DNA from: Salipaludibacillus sp. CUR1
GTDB taxonomy: Bacteria > Bacillota > Bacilli > Bacillales > Salisediminibacteriaceae
Reading direction: 5' to 3'
DNA: 64,000 nt
Assembly (NCBI RefSeq): GCF_021028955.1
Contig: NZ_JAIWPE010000009.1
Location: 1 to 64,000 of the forward strand
Below the pieces are notes generated by a model, which saw nothing but the letters and a program-made list of their open reading frames with translations, did no database searches and was not told where the DNA came from. Below, piece by piece: positions 16,922 through 26,093 of this stretch. Numbering within the stretch: position 1 is the first letter of the stretch; the number at the start of each line of letters is the position of its first letter. The position numbers and the translations under genes are program-made.

Positions 16922-18079
16922 TTAATTCTTATATTTCTTAAGTTGATCCCCGATTACGTCACCTAAAGAAAAGCCGGCATGGTCATCTTCTTTTTGGTAT
17001 TCCTGTTTAGCTTCGTTTTCAGCTTTAGTTTCTCTTTCCTCTTCCAGTGCACGGATACTTAAAGAAATCCTTTTATCCTTCGTATTTACATCCAGTACTT
17101 TGACTGAAACGGTCTCTCCTTCTTTCAATACCTCGCCTGGAGTACCAATATGTCTGTTGGCAATTTGGGAAATATGGACAAGGCCTTCAACTCCGGGAGC
17201 TACTTCTATAAATGCTCCGAAAGAAACAAGCCTTCTTACCGTGCCCTGGATGACATCACCTGGCTTGACCTGTCCCTCCAGAAGTTCCCAAGGCCCAGGG
17301 AGTGTATCTTTAATGGAAAGTGAAATTCGCTCATTGTCAGGGTCTACACCTAACACTTTAACCTTAACAGTATCTCCTTCACTCACAATATCGGAAGGCT
17401 TTTCAACATGATGGTGAGCCAATTGAGAGATATGTACAAGTCCGTCTACTCCTCCAATATCTACAAATACTCCAAAGCTAGTTAAACGCTGGACTTGCCC
17501 TTCAATTACTTCTCCTTCTTTGACAGAAGATAAAGTTTCTTTCTTTTTCTCGTTAACTTCTTCATCTAAAACAGCTCTTTGAGAAAGAATCAGTTTGTTT
17601 CGTTCACGGTCCATTTCTACCACTTTTAAGCGCAGGCTTTTTCCTTTGTAATCTGAAAAGTCTTCTACATAATGGCGCTCAACTAAAGAAGCGGGAATAA
17701 ACCCTCTTACACCAACATCTACCACAAGCCCGCCTTTCACAACGTCTGCTACGGCCGCTTCAAAGGTTTCTTTTGAATCAAGCTTTTGTTCCATATCATT
17801 CCATGCTTGTTCAGCCACAACAGCTTTTTTTGATAAAACAAGCTCATCCTCGGTTAATTTAATAACCTTAAATTCGTGTTCTTCTCCTTCTTTTAACACA
17901 TCATCCACTTTCTCAACATGAAGGCTGGACAGCTCACTTATAGGCAATACTCCATCCATTTTGTAGCCGACATTCACAAAAGCTTGTTTTTCCTCCACTT
18001 TAGAGACCGTACCTTTTGTCAGATCACCTACTGACAATGAATTAAATTCGGCCATTTCGTTATTCATTTCTTCTACCAT
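16922..18079 (-). CDS. rpsA: Ribosomal protein S1 homologue, four S1 domains (YpfD)
   Basis: A 385-residue RNA-binding protein with four S1 (OB-fold) repeats at roughly 10-85, 100-170, 185-255 and 270-340. Repeats three and four are strongest, each with FG[VA]F[VI][DE] and GLVHISQ[LI]A. The tail is charged and coiled. The ATG at 18079 has AGGGAGG; the open frame before it lacks one. B. subtilis YpfD is the counterpart; low-GC Gram-positives have short S1 proteins not stably bound to ribosomes. Confidence 0.92.
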   Translation of the reverse strand: MVEEMNNEMAEFNSLSVGDLTKGTVSKVEEKQAFVNVGYKMDGVLPISELSSLHVEKVDDVLKEGEEHEFKVIKLTEDELVLSKKAVVAEQAWNDMEQKLDSKETFEAAVADVVKGGLVVDVGVRGFIPASLVERHYVEDFSDYKGKSLRLKVVEMDRERNKLILSQRAVLDEEVNEKKKETLSSVKEGEVIEGQVQRLTSFGVFVDIGGVDGLVHISQLAHHHVEKPSDIVSEGDTVKVKVLGVDPDNERISLSIKDTLPGPWELLEGQVKPGDVIQGTVRRLVSFGAFIEVAPGVEGLVHISQIANRHIGTPGEVLKEGETVSVKVLDVNTKDKRISLSIRALEEERETKAENEAKQEYQKEDDHAGFSLGDVIGDQLKKYKN

Positions 18080-18166
18080 TGACGTTACCTCCCTAAGTCC
18101 CGGTTTGATGCCGGGATACATGAATACTGATTATTTATATCATCTTTCAATTTGAAAGATATTCCC

Positions 18167-18778
18167 TTAATCCTGATTCTCACCCTTGCTGTTTTCGTTC
18201 AGCAGCTGCTGTATGCCCTGCATAATCAGTTGTGTGGCTTCTTCAGGAGAAGCTTTACGTTCGCGCAGGGTTTCCATATCAACCGGAGGGCCATACACCA
18301 CTTTCAGGGTAGAAAACCATTTGTAGCTTCCTATAACTGCACAAGGAATGACAGCTGCGTTCGAGCGTAGAGCAAAAAAACCGACACCTGTAAGGCCTTT
18401 TCCTAATTTACCTGTCTTACTTCTGGTGCCTTCTGGAAATAAACCTACTACTTCCGATTCTTTCAGCAGCTTCAAACCTGTCCTCATTGCCTGCCGGTCG
18501 CTCATCCCTCTCCTTATTGGAAAAGCCCCTAACTTAGGCAGCAGCTGTTTTAGAATGGGAGCTTGAAAAAGTTCAGCTTTAGCCATAAACCTCGTTTGAC
18601 GCTTTAGAAAGGCCCCTACGAGGGGAGGATCAAGTAAATGTATATGATTACTGCAAAGGAGTACCCCGGTATCAGAAGGGATATTCTCTTTTCCTTCTAT
18701 TTTCACACGGTAAAAGATACGAAAATAAGTTCTGCAAATAAATTGTCCTAAGGAGTATAACTTACTCAACTGCCCCAT
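18167..18778 (-). CDS. plsC: 1-acyl-sn-glycerol-3-phosphate acyltransferase
   Basis: PlsC adds the second acyl chain to form phosphatidic acid at the membrane. The HX4D motif (NHIHLLD) lies near residue 45, [15 protein letters not shown] near 110-124 and [10 protein letters not shown] near 140. The start is uncertain: the ATG at 18778 overlaps the cmk end by 17 bases but has AAAGGG directly against it. A TTG at 18769 has the same AAAGGG at better spacing. About 200 residues either way. Together with plsY and gpsA in the window it completes phosphatidate synthesis. Confidence 0.9.
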   Translation of the reverse strand: MGQLSKLYSLGQFICRTYFRIFYRVKIEGKENIPSDTGVLLCSNHIHLLDPPLVGAFLKRQTRFMAKAELFQAPILKQLLPKLGAFPIRRGMSDRQAMRTGLKLLKESEVVGLFPEGTRSKTGKLGKGLTGVGFFALRSNAAVIPCAVIGSYKWFSTLKVVYGPPVDMETLRERKASPEEATQLIMQGIQQLLNENSKGENQD

Positions 18779-19445
18779 CCCTTTCAGCTGCAATAGCATA
18801 GATTCGGTCAACTACTTCGTGTATAGTCATCGACGTCGAATCTAATTCAATTGCGTCCTCAGCTTTTTTAAGCGGAGCAAACTCTCTTTCTGAGTCAATT
18901 TGATCCCTTTTGGCGATTTCTTCTTTTAATGAAGTTAAATCAGAAGGAAGGCCTTTTGATAAATGTTCTTCATGCCGCCTTTTAGCCCTTTCTTCTACAG
19001 ACGCTGTCAGAAATACTTTTACTTCTGCAGCCGGCAGAACTGCTGTACCTATATCTCTGCCATCCATAACCACTCCGCCTCTTTGTGCGAGCTCCTGCTG
19101 TTTTCTTACCATTTCCTTTCTTATCTTTTCATGTTTAGCCACATAGGATACGTTATTTGTCACTTCTGAAGAACGGATGTCTTCAGTAATATCCCTCTGA
19201 TTCATTTTAATTTTAAGTGAACCGGCATCATTCACTAACTCTATATCACTTTCTTTAAGCAATTCATTTAAGATATCCTCGTTATTTACGTCTACATTAT
19301 TTTCAAGGGCGTACCAGGTTAAAGCACGGTACATGGCTCCCGTGTCAACGTAAACAAAGGATAATTTTTCTGCAAGCAATTTCGCGACGGTACTTTTCCC
19401 TGCACCAGCCGGCCCATCAATTGCAATATTCATTTCTGTTTTCAT
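18762..19445 (-). CDS. cmk: Cytidylate kinase
   Basis: Cmk phosphorylates CMP and dCMP with ATP. The 227-residue protein starts [20 protein letters not shown], with the P-loop at about 10-18, DTGAMYRA near 35 and the [15 protein letters not shown]-binding region near 100. The ATG at 19445 has AGAAAGGG; the frame extends further up without support. It lies directly upstream of plsC and rpsA, as in many Bacilli. Confidence 0.96.
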   Translation of the reverse strand: MKTEMNIAIDGPAGAGKSTVAKLLAEKLSFVYVDTGAMYRALTWYALENNVDVNNEDILNELLKESDIELVNDAGSLKIKMNQRDITEDIRSSEVTNNVSYVAKHEKIRKEMVRKQQELAQRGGVVMDGRDIGTAVLPAAEVKVFLTASVEERAKRRHEEHLSKGLPSDLTSLKEEIAKRDQIDSEREFAPLKKAEDAIELDSTSMTIHEVVDRIYAIAAERDGAVE

Positions 19446-19548
19446 GCTGCAACCCTTTCTAAGAAAAAATCTAATAGTTATTGCGTTTACACTCCATATA
19501 TTATCATAATTATACATGAACGGTCTATTTTTTCAGAATCATTTGTAA

Positions 19549-20229
19549 TTATTCAAATTGCACCGGCCTGCTATGATGCTTCTTTTCTTTTTTATTTATT
19601 ATAAGCTGTCTTTCATAACAATAGCGGACTATTTTTTGCCTGTCTGCATCTTCAATTTTCTTAAACTCTCCAGACCCTATGGCCTTTCCCTTTATGGATT
19701 TTGATCTGATAAATTCAGCACCAGCCTCAATATAAACCGTTTCTCCGGACTGGAAGGGCAGCGCCAAATATACTTTGAAGCCTTCTCCCCCCGCTATAGA
19801 AAGGTCATCCGGCAAATGAAGGGACAGGCCTCCCCCGCTTAAATCAGAAGTGACAGTTGTAAATGGAGTGAATTTTCCTTCCTCAGAGTACACAGCAGCA
19901 TCAGCCATTGTCTCCACTCTTACATATTGGCGGCGTTGAATACGTATATAGTTATTATCTAAAGGACCTGTTAATACTAACATCGGGATTTCCCGCTCAG
20001 CTATTCCCTTCACTTCACATTCGAATAAATAAATAGCCTGATCCCCACCTATAAACCATATTTTAAATTGGGTGCCTTCTAAAAAGAAACCAGGTCTGCG
20101 GTTTAGATCATCTACAGGAAAATCAATAAAAATATAACCTGACTCCAAATCAAGGATTTTGCTCCTGAATCTTCTATTATCTTTTTTATCTGTCATTTCC
20201 ATATGAATCGTACTTCCTATTTTAATCAA
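19549..20229 (-). CDS. ypfA: PilZ-domain c-di-GMP receptor (YpfA/MotI-like)
   Basis: A 226-residue protein with an N-terminal YcgR-like domain and a C-terminal PilZ domain. The c-di-GMP motifs are visible: RRQYVR near 98-103 and DLSGGG near 130. In B. subtilis this protein (MotI/DgrA) binds c-di-GMP and disengages the flagellar stator, inhibiting motility. The TTG start at 20229 follows GGAGGGG closely. A second methionine at residue 10 is an alternative. It lies between cmk and ypeB exactly as in B. subtilis. Confidence 0.92.
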   Translation of the reverse strand: MIKIGSTIHMEMTDKKDNRRFRSKILDLESGYIFIDFPVDDLNRRPGFFLEGTQFKIWFIGGDQAIYLFECEVKGIAEREIPMLVLTGPLDNNYIRIQRRQYVRVETMADAAVYSEEGKFTPFTTVTSDLSGGGLSLHLPDDLSIAGGEGFKVYLALPFQSGETVYIEAGAEFIRSKSIKGKAIGSGEFKKIEDADRQKIVRYCYERQLIINKKEKKHHSRPVQFE

Positions 20230-20330
20230 AAGGCCCCTCCTTTAAATACACTACTCTCTACCCTAAGTGATTCTATGTAAGTTAAAAATCTCCTTCTTTT
20301 GACCCTGCCCGTCTTCCTTTATTATGAAAA

Positions 20331-20361
20331 GAACGAAGAGCCCCGTCAAGGCTCTTCGTTC
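20331..20361 (-). terminator. Terminator after ypeB
   Basis: Perfect 12-bp stem GAACGAAGAGCC/GGCTCTTCGTTC with a 7-base loop followed by TTTTCATAAT on the minus strand. Confidence 0.85.
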
Positions 20362-20368
20362 TTTTCAT

Positions 20369-21715
20369 TTACTGGTAAACCGGTTCGGGATTATCGAGCT
20401 TCTCAACCTGCTCTTCTCTTCCATTCTTCGCATTAATAAATATTCTGTAGGTATCATTATCTATTGTCCCATAAAATTCGTGGCACAGCACCTCTTCCTC
20501 CAATTGATTTTCTATCACTGCCACATGGTGTTCTTTTACATCCAGGTTAGGATTTAAGCGTTCTTGCGCTTCTTCCTCTGATAATTCCAGCTTTGTTTCC
20601 CGGTCTTCTTTGTTGTTTGCTAAATAAGCAAAGCTTTCAAAACCTGTAATGTCCCCTTCATCTAAAGCAACATCCACAACAATTTCATCAGTATAAATTC
20701 TTACATCATCATCCAGCTTTACAAATTGAAAGACGCCTATATTTTCGTATTGTTTACTGTCTACTAGCTGCATATTGTCGTAACCGTTTCTTTCAAGGAA
20801 GTCTTCAGCTTTCTCAGATGCTTCATTCAAGCTTATTTTCTCCTGCTGGACTTCTCTTTCATTCAGCATCCATACAGGGTGACCACCCTTTTTGGTTATA
20901 TCCATAGTAATGTTTGTCCCATGCTCGCCGTCAGCAATGACGAGGCTGTATGCTTCATATGCAAGCCCTTCGCCTGTTTCAGTTATTTGCACATCTCCCA
21001 GTGAATCCTGATTAAGAAAATCTCTTGCTGTATCTATCGCTTCATTTTCATCTATTCGGTCTTCATTCTTTATATTTTCTTCAATCTCTTCATCGTTTCC
21101 GGTCACTTTATTAGACTCGTTATCAAAATTAACTTCTGAAAAGCCCCCGACTTTTTCATCTATAATGTGAAAACCGTTGACTACTGCATTGTTCAAAGGC
21201 TCCTCTTGAGCTACTAAGTCAAGCTCCACATCGGTCCAGCGCAAGTTGTCTTTAAGAACCATTGACTGGACTTTGCGCAATTCCTTCTGGATTTCTCCTG
21301 CTTGTGAATATAATTGTTTTAAGTCATCATAATTTTCTTCAGTTAAAGGATCCTGATCAAGATCTCTAATAGCATGCCGGTAAGAGAAGTTTCCCACTTT
21401 ATATAAAAACTCCTCAGTTTTAGTAAACGGCATTAACCCTAAAGGCAGTTGACCTAACTCATTCTGCGCTTCAGAAGTAATCCGCCAGACATCAGCTAAT
21501 GAAGGAGACAGCCGCTCTTTTGAATTCATCGCCAAGGTAGCACCGATCTCATCATGAAGCAGATCGATTTGGTATGTTAAATCGTGAAAAGCGCGTTGAT
21601 AATTATTTTCAGATTGCATCAATACTGTGTTTTTTTCTTCCTGTTCCCTAAAGCCCCACATGCCCGTTCCGATTAAGGCCACTGCCAGGACACCTATTAC
21701 TATATTTCTCATCAT
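20369..21715 (-). CDS. ypeB: Germination protein YpeB
   Basis: YpeB is made in the forespore with SleB; each needs the other for stable localisation in the spore, and YpeB holds SleB in check. The 448-residue protein has an N-terminal membrane anchor (about 4-22), a helical region with NNYQRAFHDLTYQ and tandem PepSY-like C-terminal repeats (around 225-440). The ATG at 21715 has GGAGGTG at eight bases; the next ATG is adjacent. An acidic stretch near 195-215 (NDEEIEENIKNEDRIDENE) is longer than I expect. It forms a two-gene operon with sleB. Confidence 0.95.
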   Translation of the reverse strand: MMRNIVIGVLAVALIGTGMWGFREQEEKNTVLMQSENNYQRAFHDLTYQIDLLHDEIGATLAMNSKERLSPSLADVWRITSEAQNELGQLPLGLMPFTKTEEFLYKVGNFSYRHAIRDLDQDPLTEENYDDLKQLYSQAGEIQKELRKVQSMVLKDNLRWTDVELDLVAQEEPLNNAVVNGFHIIDEKVGGFSEVNFDNESNKVTGNDEEIEENIKNEDRIDENEAIDTARDFLNQDSLGDVQITETGEGLAYEAYSLVIADGEHGTNITMDITKKGGHPVWMLNEREVQQEKISLNEASEKAEDFLERNGYDNMQLVDSKQYENIGVFQFVKLDDDVRIYTDEIVVDVALDEGDITGFESFAYLANNKEDRETKLELSEEEAQERLNPNLDVKEHHVAVIENQLEEEVLCHEFYGTIDNDTYRIFINAKNGREEQVEKLDNPEPVYQ

Positions 21716-21733
21716 ACGGTTCACCTCCAAAGT

Positions 21734-22717
21734 TTATTCACAGAAAATATGTTTTCCAATTTGTTTGATTTGAGGCCTCGTCCAAATCCACCCGGAGGTA
21801 GCTGTCTGCGGATTAAAATAGTATAAAGCATCTCCTGAAGGATCCTGGCCGTTTATGGCATCAAGTACAGCCTTCCTTGCTTCTTCATCCGGATCCATCC
21901 AAATCTGCCCGTCAGCGACTGCTGTAAAGGCTCTAGGTTCAAAGATCACATCTGAGACCGTATTAGGAAAAATCGGGCTGTTAATACGATTTAAAATTAC
22001 CGCTGCAACTGCCACCTGCCCTTCGTATGGTTCTCCTCTTGCTTCTCCGTAAACAGCCTGCGCCATTATCCGGATATCGTTATCCGAAAAGCCGTCTGGA
22101 ACATTCATTGCTTTTTGAATATTTGGCTCATCGTCCTGAGGGACTGGTTCCTCCTCCGCTGGAGCGGGAACCTCTTCTTCAGCAGGTCTTTCAGGTTCAG
22201 GTTCAGGCGCTGGTTCTCTTGCCGGTTCTTCGGCGCGAGGCTGGTCAGGCGGCGCTTGTTCTCTTCCGTCTCTTTCCGGTTGTCCAGTCTGCCCTGCCCC
22301 ATCCCTGCTTCCTTTTGGGCCTTTCTGAATATGTTTGTCCACACCGCCGTAGTGCGTAAATTCTCTTCCTTCCCTAAGCATTCTGTGAACAAATTCCTTA
22401 TCATATTCCGTAGCTCTTACTAACCTATCTTTCATGTCTTCTCCTACCAGCCCGTCAACCTCCAGGCCAAACTGCTCCTGAAATTCGCGGACAGACCAGT
22501 ATGTCTGCCATCCAAACACCCCGTCAATGGTTCCGTCATAATAACCGTTGTACTGCATTCTTGCCTGAAGCTCTACCACATCATCACCGGTGGCACCTTT
22601 CTGAATAACCTGTTGTGTAAAAGCTTCCGCCTCGTCCGGAACAATAAGGATGCTGAAACATATTAAGGTCATTAATATCGTAAACTGTCTAAAAATCCTG
22701 AAATGTTTCCCATTCAT
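21734..22717 (-). CDS. sleB: Spore cortex-lytic enzyme SleB with Pro/Glu/Arg-rich linker
   Basis: SleB is a lytic transglycosylase that cuts muramic-delta-lactam cortex during germination. In order: signal peptide (about 1-32), a peptidoglycan-binding domain (about 35-100, with GDDVVELQARMQYNGYYDG), a linker from about 125 to 195 very rich in Pro, Glu and Arg, and the hydrolase domain from about 200 to 327. The catalytic glutamate lies in VYGEARGEPYEGQ. The linker is repetitive (PEPEPE-type) and longer than the B. subtilis hinge as I know it. The start has AAAAGGAGG. YpeB follows within 18 bases. Confidence 0.95.
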   Translation of the reverse strand: MNGKHFRIFRQFTILMTLICFSILIVPDEAEAFTQQVIQKGATGDDVVELQARMQYNGYYDGTIDGVFGWQTYWSVREFQEQFGLEVDGLVGEDMKDRLVRATEYDKEFVHRMLREGREFTHYGGVDKHIQKGPKGSRDGAGQTGQPERDGREQAPPDQPRAEEPAREPAPEPEPERPAEEEVPAPAEEEPVPQDDEPNIQKAMNVPDGFSDNDIRIMAQAVYGEARGEPYEGQVAVAAVILNRINSPIFPNTVSDVIFEPRAFTAVADGQIWMDPDEEARKAVLDAINGQDPSGDALYYFNPQTATSGWIWTRPQIKQIGKHIFCE

Positions 22718-22820
22718 AGTAATCCTCCTTTTAACATGCTGATCGTAATATCAGGTGCGAATAACCATAGTTTTATCCATTGCTTTGAATTTATTCCATA
22801 AAGAAAAACAAGATAAAAAA

Positions 22821-22850
22821 AAAGGTACGGAATTAGAATCCGCACCTTTT
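22821..22850 (-). terminator. Terminator after the zinc-ribbon gene
   Basis: AAAGGTGCGGA/TCCGTACCTTT stem with one mismatch, followed by TTTTTTTATC on the minus strand. Confidence 0.75.
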
Positions 22851-22875
22851 TCTTATCTTGTAAATAATAGAAATA

Positions 22876-23043
22876 TTATTCAGGTGACACGTCCATATCA
22901 AACTGTGCTTCATTGCCGCACACACAACGCTTGAAGCCTGTATCATACCCTCCTGTTTCTTTAGGGCGGCCACGCAGGATATACTTCTCCCCGCATTGCT
23001 GGCAGCGAATGATGACTTTGTATCTTTGTTTTATTTCAGACAA
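22876..23043 (-). CDS. Small zinc-ribbon protein, 55 residues
   Basis: A short gene in the gap between prsW and sleB. It starts with TTG at 23043, preceded by AAAAGGAGTG at good spacing. The product is 55 residues with Cys at 14, 17, 40 and 42 in a CQQC ... CVC arrangement, a likely single zinc ribbon. The motif YILRGRPK follows the first pair. It ends in an acidic tail and is followed by its own terminator. Similar tiny zinc-ribbon proteins occur near sleB in Bacilli, but I cannot name this one. RNA or DNA contact is only a guess. Confidence 0.75.
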   Translation of the reverse strand: MSEIKQRYKVIIRCQQCGEKYILRGRPKETGGYDTGFKRCVCGNEAQFDMDVSPE

Positions 23044-23139
23044 AAAGATCACTCCTTTTACCGATTATGTTTATGAAATTATACAACCATTTGCCATTAC
23101 TATACAATGAACAACGATGCTGTTCAACAAAAGCACTTC

Positions 23140-23811
23140 TTATCCTGTCTCCCGTTTAACTAAATGGACTGCCTGAAGCTGATTTGCTTTCTTTACTTTT
23201 TTTAAGGCGAACACCCATAGAAAAACCATAAAAGGAATTAAGACGTAGATCCACTGGTTCATCGATAAGAGGATCAAATTATAGAGACTGTGAAGCAAAT
23301 AAGGAATTAAAAAAGCCATAAATAAGTATCTGTACCTCTTTTGCTTTTGAAACTTAGCCTTTCCAAAATAGTACCCCATTACTACACCAAATAAGGCATG
23401 GCTGGTTACTGGAAAAACAGCTCTAATAAAAGCTGTATCGAGCCCATGGGCTATAATATATAAAAGATTTTCCACTGAGGCAAATCCTAAAGCCACAGCG
23501 GTTGCGTAAACAATGCCATCATACCGCTGACTAAAATGGACATGATAAAATACTGTAACCAGCACTATAAACCATTTAAAAAATTCTTCGGTGAGCGCTA
23601 CCTGTAAAAAAGTTTCTATAAAAGGCGAAGTAAAACGGGCTTCGTTTTGTAAAACAAACTGAATAAACATGACAGGAAATACGAGCAGCGTTCCAAAAAT
23701 AAAACAGCGTATGACCATTGTCAAGGGTTCCTGTTCAAATTCATCTTTTAAATAAAAAAAAATTAAAAGTGCTATGGCCGGAGTAAATGCCGCTGTTATA
23801 ATTGAAACCAT
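23140..23811 (-). CDS. prsW: Intramembrane protease PrsW
   Basis: PrsW makes the site-1 cut of the anti-sigma-W factor RsiW in B. subtilis, in the response to antimicrobial peptides. The 223-residue polytopic protein has the glutamate signature TEEFFKW near 75 and the SHALFGVVMGYYFG histidine segment near 133, as expected for this abortive-infection-related glutamic protease family. The ATG at 23811 follows GGAAAGGTG; upstream codons are open. It lies divergently from the asparaginase gene. Confidence 0.92.
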   Translation of the reverse strand: MVSIITAAFTPAIALLIFFYLKDEFEQEPLTMVIRCFIFGTLLVFPVMFIQFVLQNEARFTSPFIETFLQVALTEEFFKWFIVLVTVFYHVHFSQRYDGIVYATAVALGFASVENLLYIIAHGLDTAFIRAVFPVTSHALFGVVMGYYFGKAKFQKQKRYRYLFMAFLIPYLLHSLYNLILLSMNQWIYVLIPFMVFLWVFALKKVKKANQLQAVHLVKRETG

Positions 23812-23906
23812 CAGACACCTTTCCTTTCTCACCGGATTTAAGGTGTTACTTATATACTAAAAAATGTGAAACTTAAATGCAATTAAAAAATCAGGAGGAT
23901 CCATTT

Positions 23907-24875
23907 GTGAAAAAAATACTTATCATACATACTGGCGGCACTATTGCAATGAGCGAAGATAAAAACACAGGAGAAGTAAAACCTAATACTGAAAATCCTT
24001 TACATTTAACATTAAACAGCCTGGAAGGTGTCCAATTTTATATTGAGGACTTTCTTAATATCCCTTCTCCGCATATGACAACTAATCATATGGTCGATTT
24101 AGCAAATACGATCGACAGGCGGGTATCTGAAAAATCCCTTGATGGCGTGGTAATTACTCACGGCACAGATACACTGGAAGAAACAGCTTACCTTTTAGAT
24201 CTTATTCTTAAAAATACTTGTCCGGTAGTCGTAACAGGCGCTATGCGTTCAAGTAATGAACTTGGTTCAGACGGGCCGCCAAATTTATTATCCGCTATCA
24301 GAACAGCGATGAGTGACGGAGCTAAAAATAAAGGAGTTTTAGTTGTATTAAACGATGAAATCCATACAGCCAAAAATGCAACAAAGACACATACCAGTAA
24401 TATAGCTACTTTTCAAAGTCCGCAGTACGGGCCTATCGGAATAGTGACTAAAAGACGTGTCCATTTCCACCACGCCCCTACCGCAAGGGAAAAATTCAAA
24501 ATTAATTCTCTTTCAAAAAAAGTTCTGCTTATAAAAGCTGTAGCAGGCATGGAAAAGGAAATACTGGACGCCGTGTGCAATATACAAATGGATGGACTTG
24601 TTATTGAAGCACTCGGCCAGGGAAATATGCCTCCTTCAACAGTTAAGCCGATTAAAGAACTTGTAGCCAGAGGGATTCCTGTAGTGCTGGTATCGAGGTG
24701 CTTTAACGGAATTGTTCAGGATATTTACGGATATGAAGGAGGGGGCAGACAACTCAAAAATTTTGGAGTTATTTTTACAAATGGATTAAACGGCCAAAAA
24801 GCGCGGATCAAATTGATGGTGGCATTAGAAAAAACAACAGATATAAACCAGCTTCAGCATCTTTTTCAGCAGTAG
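23907..24875 (+). CDS. ansA: L-asparaginase, cytoplasmic type I
   Basis: The enzyme hydrolyses asparagine to aspartate and ammonia. The 322-residue product starts KKILIIHTGGTIAM, with the catalytic threonine in TGGTIA (about 11) and the second catalytic block VITHGTDTLEETA near 80-92. The GTG at 23907 is eight bases after AGGAGG; the ten open codons before it would put that site inside the gene. It converges with bdr, and a strong two-way hairpin separates them. Confidence 0.95.
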   Translation: MKKILIIHTGGTIAMSEDKNTGEVKPNTENPLHLTLNSLEGVQFYIEDFLNIPSPHMTTNHMVDLANTIDRRVSEKSLDGVVITHGTDTLEETAYLLDLILKNTCPVVVTGAMRSSNELGSDGPPNLLSAIRTAMSDGAKNKGVLVVLNDEIHTAKNATKTHTSNIATFQSPQYGPIGIVTKRRVHFHHAPTAREKFKINSLSKKVLLIKAVAGMEKEILDAVCNIQMDGLVIEALGQGNMPPSTVKPIKELVARGIPVVLVSRCFNGIVQDIYGYEGGGRQLKNFGVIFTNGLNGQKARIKLMVALEKTTDINQLQHLFQQ

Positions 24876-24889
24876 CTATGGAAAGCCAG

Positions 24890-25001
24890 CATAAGACAAG
24901 CCCCTGAGCAAGCATTCGCCCCGCGGGCTGAAATCCCAGCTTCTATTTACAAAGAACACCGGAACAACAATAAATTTACAAGGGCTGTTCCGGTGTTTTT
25001 T
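24890..25001 (+). repeat. Dispersed repeat, copy R4, with terminator
   Basis: The 5' block AGACAAGCCCCTGAGCAAGC near 24,893 matches R3 and R6. It is followed by a 12-bp stem, AACACCGGAACA/TGTTCCGGTGTT, at 24,956-24,999, and T-runs. The hairpin separates ansA and bdr, and as a symmetric stem can stop transcription from both sides. Confidence 0.7.
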
Positions 25002-25025
25002 AAGACTATTCGTTGGCGGCAGCTT

Positions 25026-26003
25026 CTATTTCTCTGTGATATGTTTTGCAATCAAAGATCCGTGATGTCTGCCATTTTCAATAAATATCTCATTTGCGTT
25101 ATTCCCCGCAGCAATGACCCCTGCAATATAAATATTCTCCACATTGGTTTCCATTGTCTGAGGATTAAAGTATGGTCGTCCTGTTTCACTTTCTATGGGA
25201 ACGCCCATTCCTTTTATAAATGTATGGTCAGGGTGGTAACCCGTCATGGCAAAAACAAAGTCTGCCGGGTAAGATTTTCTTTCCCCATTCTTTTCAACTA
25301 CAATTTCATCTTTTTTTATCTCACTGACTGCAGTCCCAAAATGCATTTGTATAGCGCCGTTTCTTACTAATGCGTCAAATTCCGGAAGAATCCACGGTTT
25401 TACACTTGAAGAATAAGTGTCGCCCCTGTAAAAAACCGTGACATTAGCGCCGGCTTTCTCCAATTCCAGTGCTGCATCAACCGCTGAATTCTTCCCGCCT
25501 ATAACAGCGACATTCTGATTGAAAAATGAGTGAGCTTCATGAAAATAATGAAACACATGAGACTGATTTTCTCCTTCTATTCCCATGTAGTTAGGCGAAT
25601 CATAGTAGCCAGTTGCGATGACAATATTCTTTGCCTCATAAGTTTTGCTTTCGCCTGTCTTACGCAACGTTTCAAGATAGAACTTTTCATCATTTACCGG
25701 GTCTACTTTTTTAACTTCTTCAAAAGCATTGATTCTGATTTGTTTCTCTCTAACAACTTCCCGGTAATAAACCAGTGCTTCATTTCTTTTAGGTTTCCTT
25801 TCAGTACTGTAAAAAGGAACTCCGCCAATTGAAAGCTTTTCACTTGAACTGAAAAATTGCTGATGGGTTGGATAGTTATATAAAGAATGAACAATGTTCC
25901 CTTTTTCAATTACTAAAGGGGTATATCCTTCATTTTGCAGCTCAATAGCAGCCGATAAGCCGCAAGGCCCTGCACCTACTATAATAATATCTTCCTTTTG
26001 CAT
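25026..26003 (-). CDS. bdr: Bacillithiol disulfide reductase
   Basis: Bdr (YpdA) is an NADPH-dependent flavoprotein that reduces bacillithiol disulfide, keeping this low-molecular-weight thiol reduced. The 325 residues have the FAD-binding GAGPCGLSAAIE near 9-20, a second dinucleotide site VIGGKNSAVDAALE near 170, and lack a CxxC redox pair like that of thioredoxin reductase. Cys in GAGPCG is the conserved family cysteine. The ATG at 26003 has AGGTGG. Neighbours match B. subtilis ypdA. Confidence 0.92.
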   Translation of the reverse strand: MQKEDIIIVGAGPCGLSAAIELQNEGYTPLVIEKGNIVHSLYNYPTHQQFFSSSEKLSIGGVPFYSTERKPKRNEALVYYREVVREKQIRINAFEEVKKVDPVNDEKFYLETLRKTGESKTYEAKNIVIATGYYDSPNYMGIEGENQSHVFHYFHEAHSFFNQNVAVIGGKNSAVDAALELEKAGANVTVFYRGDTYSSSVKPWILPEFDALVRNGAIQMHFGTAVSEIKKDEIVVEKNGERKSYPADFVFAMTGYHPDHTFIKGMGVPIESETGRPYFNPQTMETNVENIYIAGVIAAGNNANEIFIENGRHHGSLIAKHITEK

Positions 26004-26033
26004 TCTTTCCACCTCGCTAGAAAAATCAAAAAG

Positions 26034-26059
26034 AACCCCTTTAAACGAGTAAAGGGATT
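26034..26059 (-). terminator. Terminator between gudB and bdr
   Basis: AATCCCTTTA/TAAAGGGGTT stem with one wobble pair and a six-base loop, followed by CTTTTTGATTTTT on the minus strand. Confidence 0.75.
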
Positions 26060-26093
26060 CACCTAATACATATATCTTAACGAAAATTAATAT

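Noticed and set aside
22027-22423. Overlapping plus-strand and second minus-strand frames in sleB
   Set aside because: They arise from the GC-rich repetitive linker of sleB read in other frames; no family resemblance.
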